Shown here one piece after another: positions 1-6,993 of a stretch of DNA of 54,830 nucleotides. Source of the DNA: Kiritimatiellia bacterium (GTDB lineage: Bacteria; Verrucomicrobiota; Kiritimatiellia; UBA8416; JABMPJ01). Both the position numbers and the translations under genes were made by a program. The stretch is taken from the NCBI GenBank assembly GCA_016783675.1, contig JADHWE010000009.1:1-54830 (forward strand), written 5' to 3'. The stretch's first letter is position 1. The number at the start of each line of letters is the position of its first letter. The notes beneath the pieces were generated by a model. It saw only the letters and a list, made by a program, of their open reading frames with translations, ran no database searches and was not told the DNA's origin.

Positions 1-57
1 GGAGAGCTCGCCCTACCTCACCCTCGATCAGGTAGGGCGAGCTCTCCGAGCGAGCCG
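1..57. repeat. Hairpin repeat, GAGCTCGCCCTACC family (copy 1)
   Basis: Bases 1-18 (GGAGAGCTCGCCCTACCT) are the perfect reverse complement of bases 30-47, separated by an 11-base loop. The right arm continues through 57 with CGAGCGAGCCG. The left arm probably extends beyond the window edge. The same sequence, as a single arm, recurs at 14486-14515, so this is a dispersed element rather than a private terminator. It lies just downstream of the EIIA-domain gene. Confidence 0.8.
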
Positions 58-65
58 CCGCACCA

Positions 66-776
66 TCACACTGTTACCCCTTGCGCAATCAACCCCACAA
101 CCGCATCAACGCTCCCTGCCCCAATCAATCCCTCAATCACGCCGGGCTGACGCAGCATCAACATCGTACGCGCCACCAGGCGCAGGTGGTCCTCGGTCGA
201 AGTGCCGCCGATCAGGAAGAAGAGCTTCGTCGGTTTCTCGTCGAGTGCGCCGAACGACATTCCCTGGCGGCAGATGCCGAGCGCCATGCAGCTCTTCGCA
301 AGGGCGGAGTGCTCGGGATCGCGCGCATGGGGAATCGCCACCCCATCGCCAATCGCGGTCGACACAATCTCTTCACGACCGATAAGGGCCGCCATGTAGC
401 GGGTTGGATCATTGACGGTGCCCTCTTCCACCAACGGGGCTACGAGCCGGGCGAGGACATCTTCCTTCTGACCCGGTTGCAGGTCCATGGTGATGCGATT
501 GGGGGTAAGCAGGAGCGGAAGTGAGAGTTCCTCGTGCGGCGGCTGAATGACTTCGGCAAGCTGCTCGCTGGCCTGGCGGTACATACGACGGGTAAGCCAG
601 TCATCGATCGCTGCACGCAGGAATCGCCACTGGTTGGATACTTTGAGACCGGGCAGTTCGCCCGCTTGGACCATTCGCGTAATGGTCTTTTCCGAGACTT
701 TCAGGTAGGCCGCAACCTCCTGCAACGTCATGACCACATCGGTCATCTCGCCACTAGAAACGCTCTCTTCAGGCAT
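66..776 (-). CDS. HTH (excisionase-type) plus PTS EIIA domain regulator
   Basis: 236 residues. Residues about 10-60 form an excisionase/MerR-like winged helix (TLQEVAAYLKVSEKTI followed by NQWRFLRAAIDDWL). Residues about 90-235 form a PTS EIIA type-2 (PtsN/fructose) domain with the phospho-histidine motif GDGVAIPHAR. No PTS transport genes are nearby, so it is probably a regulator whose DNA binding responds to EIIA phosphorylation; that is inference. The ATG at 776 is preceded by GGAGG at good spacing. An upstream in-frame extension would run through the promoter and was rejected. A sigma70-like promoter and a three-unit 10-bp tandem repeat lie at 817-872 and may be its own operator. Confidence 0.9.
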   Translation of the reverse strand: MPEESVSSGEMTDVVMTLQEVAAYLKVSEKTITRMVQAGELPGLKVSNQWRFLRAAIDDWLTRRMYRQASEQLAEVIQPPHEELSLPLLLTPNRITMDLQPGQKEDVLARLVAPLVEEGTVNDPTRYMAALIGREEIVSTAIGDGVAIPHARDPEHSALAKSCMALGICRQGMSFGALDEKPTKLFFLIGGTSTEDHLRLVARTMLMLRQPGVIEGLIGAGSVDAVVGLIAQGVTV

Positions 777-816
777 GAGAACCTCCAACCCAACACCAAG
801 ACAACGCCTGTCCCGC

Positions 817-872
817 TTTGTCCACTGCTGTCCAGTTCTGCCCACTGTAGGACATCCATGTATCTGGGTCAA
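817..872 (-). promoter_or_regulatory. Promoter of the HTH-EIIA gene with three tandem 10-bp operator-like repeats
   Basis: On the minus strand a -35 TTGACC (867-872) and -10 TACAGT (844-849) are separated by 17 bp. Covering the -10 and expected start are three head-to-tail 10-bp units, on the plus strand TTTGTCCACT (817-826), GCTGTCCAGT (827-836) and TCTGCCCACT (837-846). Exact one-turn spacing is what cooperative head-to-tail winged-helix binders such as excisionases and BldC use, and the gene encodes such a domain. Autorepression is inferred. Confidence 0.6.
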
Positions 873-929
873 CGGCTTTTTTCGAGGATTCTCGTGACGT
901 CTGCTGCGGAATGATCCACACTGCAGCAC

Positions 930-1139
930 ATGAGTGACGAACGGTTGACAGAGCTGGAAAGCAGCATGGCGTTCCTGGAGAAGACGGTTCAGGACCTGTC
1001 CGATGCCGTGTATCAGCAACAAGAGAAGATCGACCGGTTGAGTCTGCGTCTGCAGGCAACCGAGGCGCGCCTGGCGCTGGTGGAGCAACCGGAGACTGAT
1101 GAGCCGGAACCCGAAGCGGAAAGACCGCCCCACTACTAG
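930..1139 (+). CDS. slyX: SlyX family protein
   Basis: 69 residues, nearly all heptad coiled coil (RLTELESSMAFLEKTVQ through ATEARLALVEQ), ending in RPPHY. The C-terminal PPHY and the short coiled-coil layout are hallmarks of the SlyX family, whose biochemical role is not established. The gene is divergent from the HTH-EIIA gene and is followed after 8 nt by the 78-residue HTH-like gene, so the two are probably co-transcribed. No strong Shine-Dalgarno precedes the ATG. Confidence 0.85.
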   Translation: MSDERLTELESSMAFLEKTVQDLSDAVYQQQEKIDRLSLRLQATEARLALVEQPETDEPEPEAERPPHY

Positions 1140-1147
1140 GAATAGGC

Positions 1148-1384
1148 ATGAGCAACGAAATCGAACGCAACCTTGGGGAACAGCCGATTGCAGAGATCAT
1201 GCGCGAACGTGAGCTGAAGGCGCATAATCTTGTGTCCGCATCCACCGAACAGATCACGCACAAGATGGTGGCGCGGGCATGCAAAGGCCGGCGACTCACC
1301 CCTAATACAAAGTCGAAGGTCCGCAACGCACTCAGCGCCGCCACCGGCGAAGCCTACGCCATGACGGATCTCTTCAACTACTGA
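1148..1384 (+). CDS. Small HTH-like protein of unknown function
   Basis: 78 residues with a lambda-repressor-like look: PIAEIMRERELKAHNLV, then a helix STEQITHKMVARACKGR, then LTPNTKSKVRNALSAA. This resembles the HTH_3 pattern in which the second helix pair contacts DNA and the last helix closes the fold. I know no named family. It lies 8 nt after slyX, and its last 7 bases overlap the end of the convergent gene at 1378. A transcription-regulator role is inferred from fold resemblance only. Confidence 0.75.
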   Translation: MSNEIERNLGEQPIAEIMRERELKAHNLVSASTEQITHKMVARACKGRRLTPNTKSKVRNALSAATGEAYAMTDLFNY

Positions 1385-2388
1385 GAATCGGACGCTCCGG
1401 CCTCCCCTCCCCCGAACATCTTGGAGGCCATCTTCATACCCATCTCCTGCATGGCCCTCATCTGTTTCTGGCTCGCCTTGAACTGCTCGAGTTGGCGAGG
1501 GGAAAGGATCGTGCTCGCCCGCGCGAGGTGTTGCTCATGCAGCTTCGACATCTCCTCGATGTACGTGCCGACCGCCTTTTCAGTGAAGATAGCGGGGTCC
1601 ACCGTCTGCTCGTCTTCGAGGTCCACCGTGAAATCGAAGCTGGCCTTCTCATCATGCATGGCGCGGATCAGGTCGTGCTCCTGCTGGTCAGAGAGTTGAT
1701 CATCCGCGGCCAAGGTCTGCTTGAACATGTTGACCTGCATGCGCTCCTGTTGCGTGGCCTCGAAATCCTTATAGATCTCGTAGTCCTCTTCGCCGAGAAA
1801 GTCCTTAATCTGCTCGTCGTACTCCTTGCTGACCTTCCCGATCGTTTCCGCGAGTTCTTTTCTCCGCTCCGGAGTGACCGAACCGTCCATCAGCTCAAAA
1901 GAGTAGTCAACGAGAGCCATCTGCTTCTCGACAAGCAGCTTCTTAAGAGCATCAAGCTCTTCTGGAGGGAGATCCAGGTACTGGAACAGGGAGCCATGAG
2001 ACGCATCCATCATGCCCTCCTGCTGGGCACGAATCATGTCCTTCATTCCTGGGTCCTTCATCATCTCGGCGAGGCCGGCCAAAGGCGATTTCGGAGGGGC
2101 GGGCTCTTCGGGACTCTCTTCTTCTGCTTCCCGTTCTTCAAGCCGTGACTGGAGCGCAGCGATGGTCTCCTCGTACTCCCGCCTCTCCATGTGATGCATC
2201 GACGATTCCGGCTCAGCATGCTTTACCTCAGCCGCATCGACACGAGGCTCGACAACATCCCGGGTTTGCTCGGCAACAGCTCCCTCACCGGCGCGCATTT
2301 CACGCAGCTTCAGATGTTGACCCATCACGACAACCACCAACACAAGAATCACCGCAACAAGCGGCACCACAACAGCATTCTTCCGCAT
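1378..2388 (-). CDS. Membrane-anchored helical protein of unknown function
   Basis: 336 residues. One N-terminal membrane segment (residues about 5-23, VVVPLVAVILVLVVVVMG) is followed by a charged low-complexity linker with a Glu-rich coiled coil (about 70-95) and a Met/Gln-rich alpha-helical region to the end (SPRQLEQFKASQKQM near the C-terminus). The organisation recalls periplasmic Spy/LTXXQ-like helical proteins, but no diagnostic motif is clear, so no function is assigned. AGGGAGAGA precedes the ATG. It is convergent with, and overlaps by 7 bp, the small HTH-like gene. Confidence 0.8.
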   Translation of the reverse strand: MRKNAVVVPLVAVILVLVVVVMGQHLKLREMRAGEGAVAEQTRDVVEPRVDAAEVKHAEPESSMHHMERREYEETIAALQSRLEEREAEEESPEEPAPPKSPLAGLAEMMKDPGMKDMIRAQQEGMMDASHGSLFQYLDLPPEELDALKKLLVEKQMALVDYSFELMDGSVTPERRKELAETIGKVSKEYDEQIKDFLGEEDYEIYKDFEATQQERMQVNMFKQTLAADDQLSDQQEHDLIRAMHDEKASFDFTVDLEDEQTVDPAIFTEKAVGTYIEEMSKLHEQHLARASTILSPRQLEQFKASQKQMRAMQEMGMKMASKMFGGGEAGASDSQ

Positions 2389-2521
2389 CAGCTCTCTCCC
2401 TAATAGACCCCTCTTACAGCCACGGGCCCCAACGAAACCAAACAGACAGCGACCTCAGAGGGGCGGTATGGGGAGAAGATACCATCGATCTGTCCTGACG
2501 CAACCCTGCAAAGAATTCAGC

Positions 2522-2683
2522 ATGCATCCCCTTCCCGCATATCTGCTTGCCCAACGCTCGCTCCTCATGGACGACGAAAAGGAACGCCTCCGCAACGAAC
2601 GCCTGAGCCACACCGTAGACACCCTCCGCCAAACCTTCGGCCCGGATAGCATCCAGAGGGGATCAGCTCACGAGCGCCCATAG
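2522..2683 (+). pseudogene. Possible remnant of the C-terminus of a Y-family DNA polymerase (DinB-like)
   Basis: The reading frame from 2522 gives 53 residues containing LRNERLSHTVDTLRQTFG followed by DSIQRGSA. This resembles the extreme C-terminus of DNA polymerase IV, where an RL-xx-AVD-LR-xRFG-xD-A/I-x-RGS pattern is common. Nothing resembling the catalytic palm domain lies upstream, because 2389-2470 is the start region of the divergent gene. I favour a decayed fragment, but a real 53-residue gene cannot be excluded. The match is from memory of the family. Confidence 0.4.
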
Positions 2684-2838
2684 ACAACCACCCCAGTGTC
2701 GCTCCAAGCAACAAGTGGACATCCAACTTTCCCGCAACCATGCTGACGGTAGTTACAGAAATCCACCAGTCCGGTTATCCAAGGACATTCCGAGGATAAC
2801 AGGATCGGGTTAATAACACGTTGTGCATCAGATGAATA

Positions 2839-2872
2839 TTGACTTACAAGGGAGCCCTTACTACTATGTAAG
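2839..2872 (+). promoter_or_regulatory. Promoter/operator of the AbrB-PIN toxin-antitoxin operon
   Basis: A -35 TTGACT (2839-2844), a 17-bp spacer and a -10 TACTAT (2862-2867) precede the antitoxin ATG at 2901. The inverted repeat CTTAC-6-GTAAG (2857-2872) overlaps the -10, a typical position for an autoregulatory AbrB-type operator. Upstream, 2684-2838 has no gene; it holds only an imperfect inverted repeat around 2777-2803 (GTTATCC/GGATAAC). Confidence 0.65.
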
Positions 2873-2900
2873 GAGACTGATAGTCGTAAGGAGATGACAC

Positions 2901-3149
2901 ATGGTTACAGCTACATTGACAAGCAAGGGACAGCTTACGATCCCGAAGGCCGTTCGAGATTCGCTTCACCTTCACACCGGCGACCGCGTTGCATTTGTCG
3001 TTCATAGTGATGCCAAGGCAGTTCTGACGCCTGTAACAAAGTCTGTTGACGACGTGTTTGGGAGGCTCTACAGCCCTGCACAATCTCGCAAGAGTGTGGA
3101 GGAGATGAAAGCTGCTGTAACTGAGCGGATCAGGAGCCAGAAGCGATGA
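2901..3149 (+). CDS. AbrB/SpoVT-type antitoxin
   Basis: 82 residues. The N-terminal swapped-hairpin AbrB fold is clear: VTATLTSKGQLTIPKAVRD then LHTGDRVAFVV. The C-terminal 35 residues (VFGRLYSPAQSRKSVEEM...) would wrap the toxin. Such proteins bind their own promoter and neutralise the partner PIN nuclease. Its stop overlaps the toxin start (ATGA, 3146-3149), so translation is coupled. The SD-like AAGGAG is 2869-2888 region upstream of the ATG. Family identity is secure; naming as VapB or MazE is not. Confidence 0.88.
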   Translation: MVTATLTSKGQLTIPKAVRDSLHLHTGDRVAFVVHSDAKAVLTPVTKSVDDVFGRLYSPAQSRKSVEEMKAAVTERIRSQKR

Positions 3150-3544
3150 TCGCTGTTGACACAAACGTCATCGTTCGTTTTCTCGTTCGAGATGACGAGA
3201 AGCAGGCCCGCGCCGCCCGCAAACGGCTGAAGCAGGCGGAAAGAGACCGGGAGCGTCTGTTTATCCCATTGCTCGTGGTTCTGGAGACGATTTGGGTTCT
3301 CGAGAGCGCATACGACAAATCGAGACCCGAGGTGCTGGACTCCATTCGGGACATGCGCCAGATGCCGGTGTTCGAGTTTGAGGCGGACGGCGCTGTAGAG
3401 CGCCTCCTGCATGATGGACAGAAATACAAAGCAGACCTCGCGGACATCCTCATCGCACACTCGGCGGACGCCACGGGGTGCGATGCTGGTATCACGTTTG
3501 ACAAGGGCGCCGCCAAACTCCCGTTCTTCAACCTGCTGAAATGA
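3146..3544 (+). CDS. PIN-domain ribonuclease toxin (VapC-like)
   Basis: 132 residues, a full-length PIN domain. The first acidic residue is in AVDTNVIVRFLVRDD, a conserved Glu in PLLVVLETIWVLES, the third acidic position in ADLADILIAHSA and the last near ITFDKGAAKL. These coordinate Mg2+ for cleavage of RNA, commonly tRNA or rRNA in this family; the target here is unknown. The gene overlaps the AbrB antitoxin by 4 nt and forms a type II toxin-antitoxin operon. All key residues are present, so the toxin looks intact. Confidence 0.9.
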   Translation: MIAVDTNVIVRFLVRDDEKQARAARKRLKQAERDRERLFIPLLVVLETIWVLESAYDKSRPEVLDSIRDMRQMPVFEFEADGAVERLLHDGQKYKADLADILIAHSADATGCDAGITFDKGAAKLPFFNLLK

Positions 3545-3638
3545 GATGGCACAACCCGCCCATCCACGGTACAGCGTACCGCCCCCCGTGATGCCGACGT
3601 TGTCCACTTGTTGCTTGCCGACAGTCGAGACCCCATGC

Positions 3639-4757
3639 TCAGCTGATTCGGAACAAGTGATCGAGGATGCTGTTCACTGCAGCGACGTCGACTTCTCTTG
3701 GGTTGGCTTTGGTGGAGCCGGAAGTCAGGGTCTCGGCTATGACGGCATCGCGGTCGGGGAGGGGCTTGCCGGCGAAGGGGTTTGGGATTTGCATGGATTC
3801 GTTCAGGGATGAGACCCGGGGTTCGATGTCGGAGCCGAGGCATGTTGTCAGTTGCGTGTACTTCTCGCTGCATGCATCGCGGTTGTAGCGCAGGACGTGT
3901 GGCAGACAGATGGCACAGACGAGGCCGTGGGGCAGGTGAAAGCGTGCTCCGAGAGGGTGAGCCAGGCCGTGAACCAAGCCGAGGCGAGCGTTGGAGAGGG
4001 CGAGACCGGCGAGGTAGCTCCCGCGTAGGAGAGCTTCGCGCGATGCGTCGTCGCCACCGCCGCTGAAGACGGCCTCGATGCTGCGGTTGATGTCCACCAC
4101 GGCCTGCAGGGCCAGCGCGTCGGTCAGCCAGGTTGCGTTTCGGCTCAGGTAGGATTCGACTGCCTGCGTGAAGGCGTCCATGCCTGAGGCCGCAACCAGG
4201 GCGGGCGGGCAGGATGTGAGGAGGTCCGGATCGAGAATCACCAGTTGTGCGGTATGCGAAGGATGGCGGATCGATTTCTTCACGCCGGTATCGCTGTTCG
4301 TCAGGACAGACACCATCGTCGCCTCGGAGCCGGTGCCTGCAGTGGCGGGCGCGGCCACGAAGGTGACGTTGGAGGGTGGGATGGGTTCGCCGTCGTGATA
4401 GGCAAGCGTTGGTAGTGGAGCATCGCGTAGTCCGGCCGCCGCCTTAGCGACATCCATGACACTGCCGCCGCCTACGGCGGCTACCCAGGAGACATTGCCT
4501 TCGAACAAGACTTCGCGCAGCGCATCGACATGCGCCAGTGTCGGTTCGCCGCCCGGATGTTGCCAGGTGTCCACCTCGATCCCATTGGGCTTTGCCGCGA
4601 GTATGCGATCGAGCGTACCGCTCGCCGCCAGCGACCGGCCGTGCACAAGGACACCGCGCTCACCAAATGCGGCGCACTCAGGAAGGAGGTCCACGACCTT
4701 GTCGGTGCCCGAGACGGTTCGCATCGGGAACAGCAGACTCTCCGGCAGTGTGGTCAT
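3639..4757 (-). CDS. Iron-containing alcohol dehydrogenase family protein
   Basis: 372 residues. The NAD(P)-binding loop is GGGSVMDVAKA (97-107) and the substrate/metal domain follows. The metal ligands expected by comparison with FucO-type enzymes are Asp194 (GMDAFT), His263 (GLVHGLAHPLGA) and His277 (LPHG); the usual second ligand, the His of DALTH, is Gln198 here. Other subfamilies carry this change, so activity is not ruled out, but metal choice or chemistry may differ. The gene overlaps the upstream cupin gene by 4 nt (ATGA). The substrate cannot be read from the sequence; interconversion of an alcohol and an aldehyde or ketone is the family role. Confidence 0.88.
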   Translation of the reverse strand: MTTLPESLLFPMRTVSGTDKVVDLLPECAAFGERGVLVHGRSLAASGTLDRILAAKPNGIEVDTWQHPGGEPTLAHVDALREVLFEGNVSWVAAVGGGSVMDVAKAAAGLRDAPLPTLAYHDGEPIPPSNVTFVAAPATAGTGSEATMVSVLTNSDTGVKKSIRHPSHTAQLVILDPDLLTSCPPALVAASGMDAFTQAVESYLSRNATWLTDALALQAVVDINRSIEAVFSGGGDDASREALLRGSYLAGLALSNARLGLVHGLAHPLGARFHLPHGLVCAICLPHVLRYNRDACSEKYTQLTTCLGSDIEPRVSSLNESMQIPNPFAGKPLPDRDAVIAETLTSGSTKANPREVDVAAVNSILDHLFRIS

Positions 4758-5113
4758 GCCTGCTCCCCGTACATAACGATGACCGCGATCAACGTGAGCG
4801 GCTCATCGCCATCGTTGCGAATGGTGTGCGTCTCGCCGTTGCCGGTCAGGATGGCGTCGCCCACCGCTACGCGCTCTTCCCCGCTGCCGTCATCGATGAG
4901 CCCTGCCCCACTCGCAATGATGTACACCTCGTCTTCGCGCAGGTGCTGATGCGATCCGATACTGGCGCCGGGCGGCAAGGTCAGCTCCGCACAGAGTCGC
5001 GTGTTGGCGGTCCATTCCTCGCGGGTGATGAAGTGCCTGATCTCTACGCTCCCCTCGCCGCCACGCATGGCTTCGCGTACTTCGCTCGTTCTGTCTGCTG
5101 CTTTACGGATCAT
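4754..5113 (-). CDS. Cupin domain protein
   Basis: 119 residues, a single small cupin beta-barrel. Motif 1 is visible as GSHQHLREDEVYIIASGAG (two His and a Glu as metal ligands) and motif 2 as GNGETHTIRNDGDEP (third His). It overlaps the iron-alcohol-dehydrogenase gene downstream by 4 nt, so the two are likely translated together and may act on the same small molecule. Many such cupins bind sugars or organic acids; no specific substrate is evident. The promoter region contains the hairpin repeat at 5148-5220. Confidence 0.87.
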   Translation of the reverse strand: MIRKAADRTSEVREAMRGGEGSVEIRHFITREEWTANTRLCAELTLPPGASIGSHQHLREDEVYIIASGAGLIDDGSGEERVAVGDAILTGNGETHTIRNDGDEPLTLIAVIVMYGEQA

Positions 5114-5147
5114 GATGGTCCCCTTCTAGTGAACACTCCTGCTGACA

Positions 5148-5220
5148 GAGATTCGGGCGAAAGATTAAGGTCCAAACAAAAAGCCCTTAATCTTTCGCCC
5201 TAATCTTTCGCCTTAATCTC
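5148..5220. repeat. 13-bp-unit hairpin element, copy A
   Basis: The left arm (5148-5170) and right arm (5185-5220) are inverted copies made of the tandem unit GATTARGGCGAAA. The right arm has about three units and the left about two, with a 14-base A-rich loop (5171-5184). It lies upstream of the cupin/alcohol-dehydrogenase operon. Four related copies occur at 6933, 24597, 30831 and 31426. Confidence 0.9.
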
Positions 5221-5597
5221 TCTTCCTCCAAAATCTACGACGGATCTCGAATTCAGACAACCCCTCAACTTCGGCGATCTTGAAGGGCGGAGGGACAGGC
5301 CACCAGAGCGTGCTCGTCGGTGGGCGCGGTGCCCGGCCCGTTCTCGACCCCTCCAGCGCCATGTCCGCTGTAGCGCGCAGCGGACGGGCGATGGCTACGG
5401 GGCGGATTGAAGGAATCTCAGGGTGCTGGCGAATGTGCGCCGGCCGCTGCCCTTCTTGAGGGAGAGGGTGCGGTTGTTGGCGCGGCTCACGGCGGGGTAA
5501 CCCCACCGGAGCCCGCAAGCAGCAAACCACAATCACTAACGCCCGAAACCTCATCCTCACACCATGCATAAACCACACCCCAAACACCAGCGCAGAC
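5221..5597. other. Non-coding region with dispersed-repeat character
   Basis: No credible gene. Open frames here have biased composition and no start signal. A perfect 8-bp stem, GTCCGCTG/CAGCGGAC, with a 7-base loop lies at 5363-5385. The segment from about 5283 (GGAGGGACAGGCCACCAGAG onward) looks like a degraded dispersed repeat. No promoter was recognised. Confidence 0.5.
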
Positions 5598-5771
5598 GAT
5601 GCGACGCAACGGGACCAATGTTTCTGGTATCGGTATGCGAGAAAGACCGGGGTGATTGCCGATGCTGAGCGGTTTGCGAGGGAGAACAGGCTTGGCTTGT
5701 GGCGTGCGGGTGCGCCCACGGCGCCTTGGATTCATAGGTCAGAGAAGAATGCGGCAGGTGGTGCTGACTGA
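5598..5771 (+). pseudogene. C-terminal fragment of a thermonuclease (SNase-like) gene
   Basis: Reading from 5598 to a TGA at 5769-5771 gives about 57 residues including FWYRYARKTG, then ADAERFARENRLGLWR, then APTAPWIHR. This matches the C-terminal helix and tail of staphylococcal-nuclease-like proteins (pattern WWYRxYA...L..AExxAR...GLW...PxPPWxxR). The nucleotide-binding N-terminal two-thirds of the domain is absent upstream, so this is a decayed remnant rather than a gene. Confidence rests on pattern recognition only. Confidence 0.6.
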
Positions 5772-5889
5772 GGGTAAGCGGACGGGAATGTGCAAGTTGA
5801 TGACGGTATGCCTGAATCCTAAATCCAGGTGCGACCCTGCGACCCATTACAGGAAATTCACCACCCTTTTCTTCTCGCGATCATGAAAT

Positions 5890-5992
5890 TTAGGGGCTAG
5901 CCATATCCAGCAACTGGTTGCTGGGGGCCTTAAATTCCTCATCATGGCACCCGCCAATCACAGACGTATCAATATATACGAAGCTTCTTCAT
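5890..5992 (-). pseudogene. Frameshifted N-terminal fragment of a PIN-domain protein
   Basis: On the minus strand an ATG at 5992, preceded by GAGGTA, begins MKKLRIY. The next bases shift frame and continue as DTSVIGGCHDEEF...NQLLDMASP before a TAA at 5890-5892. The join would read IYIDTSVIGGC, the characteristic start of a PIN domain with its first catalytic Asp. The break lies in an alternating AT run that appears one dinucleotide short, so slippage probably killed the gene. The rest of the PIN domain is absent. Confidence 0.6.
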
Positions 5993-6285
5993 TACCTCAA
6001 CCTGCATAGTGATCCTATTCCTCCTGCGGGCTGGAGTCCAGTAGAAGCTGCCGTCCTATGCCGTACTCCCGCCTCCGCAAGGCGCTGGGTTGCCCATGGG
6101 AGAAACTCGCACCTTGAGTGCCGGGCTGTCGGTGTGGCCTTAATCACTAATCAAGGCCTGACCCCTCGCCCGCTGCGGGCTTCCGCCTTCGCTAAAGCTA
6201 CGGCGGACAAGATGGAGGACAGGTCGGGCTATGGCGGGCAGGCAGGATGTACGGGATGGGGGCGGGATGGTCCTTCGTGGTCCAT
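5993..6285. other. Non-coding region with a REP-like hairpin
   Basis: No gene recognised. At 6183-6206 an imperfect hairpin (CCGCCTTCGC, TAAA loop, GCTACGGCGG) followed by ACAAG resembles a repeat I associate with many uncultured-lineage genomes. The rest is GC-rich and repeat-like, and leads into the 3' end of the methyltransferase gene. Confidence 0.5.
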
Positions 6286-6891
6286 TCAGATCTGGCGCGG
6301 TCGGGACAGGCAGAGCCACGCGCGGGGCGGGGTTTCCTGGTTACTATCGAAGTGGGTTGTGCAAAGGAGATCCACTTCGAACAGCGGTTCGATGACTTCT
6401 ACGATCTGCAGGGCAGACCTTTTGGGCGGTCCATCCGTTCGCTCCACATCGTCGGCATTCCCGATGAGGCTCAGCCACCAGCCGTCGTCGGCAATGGCGT
6501 CGCGGACGAGACGGGCGAAGCGCTGCTGTTCGGCGTGGTCATCGAAGGAGTGGAAACAACCGCGGTCGAAGATGAAACCGTAGCTGTGCCGCGGCAGCGC
6601 ATCGGCAAGGATGTCGCCTGCTTCGAAGCGGATCGGGAGGCCCTGCTCGGAGGCCCGGGCCTGCGCGCGCTCGATGGCCTTGGGCGACAGATCGGTGGCA
6701 TCAACATCGAAGCCCTGCTGCGCAAGCCAGATGGCATTGCTGCCGTGGCCGCAGCCGATATCGAGGGCATGACAGGGCGCAATACAGTACTCGGTAATAA
6801 TGCGCTCCAAGTTGCTGTCATGGCGACCTGTGTCCCACGGCAGGTCGCCGGTCAGATAACGCTCGTTCCAATGATTCATCCGTTCGTTCAT
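6286..6891 (-). CDS. Class I SAM-dependent methyltransferase
   Basis: 201 residues. Motif I is ALDIGCGHGSNAIWLAQQG, the SAM-binding glycine loop, with the acidic residue ending strand 2 in VDATDLSPKAIE and motif II-like DALPRHSYGFIFDRGCFH. The WNERY-x4-LPWDTG start resembles small-molecule methyltransferases of the thiopurine/TehB-like group, but the substrate is unknown. The ATG at 6891 is preceded by GGGGAGAAG; the longer frame to 6924 lacks that spacing. It stands alone between a decayed region and the 6933-6993 hairpin. Confidence 0.85.
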   Translation of the reverse strand: MNERMNHWNERYLTGDLPWDTGRHDSNLERIITEYCIAPCHALDIGCGHGSNAIWLAQQGFDVDATDLSPKAIERAQARASEQGLPIRFEAGDILADALPRHSYGFIFDRGCFHSFDDHAEQQRFARLVRDAIADDGWWLSLIGNADDVERTDGPPKRSALQIVEVIEPLFEVDLLCTTHFDSNQETPPRAWLCLSRPRQI

Positions 6892-6932
6892 CTGTCTTCT
6901 CCCCTGCGCGGCCCTTCCGCACACCAGTGCGT

Positions 6933-6993
6933 AGATTAGGGTGAAAGATCAGGGATTAGAACAGGAACACCTTAATCTTTCGCCTTAATCTCC
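6933..6993. repeat. 13-bp-unit hairpin element, copy B (overlaps a stop codon)
   Basis: The left arm (about 6933-6953, AGATTAGGGTGAAAGATCAG) and right arm (6970-6993) are a degenerate inverted pair of the GATTARGGCGAAA element. This is the shortest and most diverged copy. The right arm contains the TAA stop (6985-6987, minus strand) of the SBF transporter, so the element lies across the end of that gene. Confidence 0.8.

Noticed and set aside
5213-5719. A 168-codon minus-strand open frame
   Set aside because: No Shine-Dalgarno, biased Pro/Arg composition, and it overlaps the SNase remnant and the hairpin at 5148-5220. No family is recognisable.
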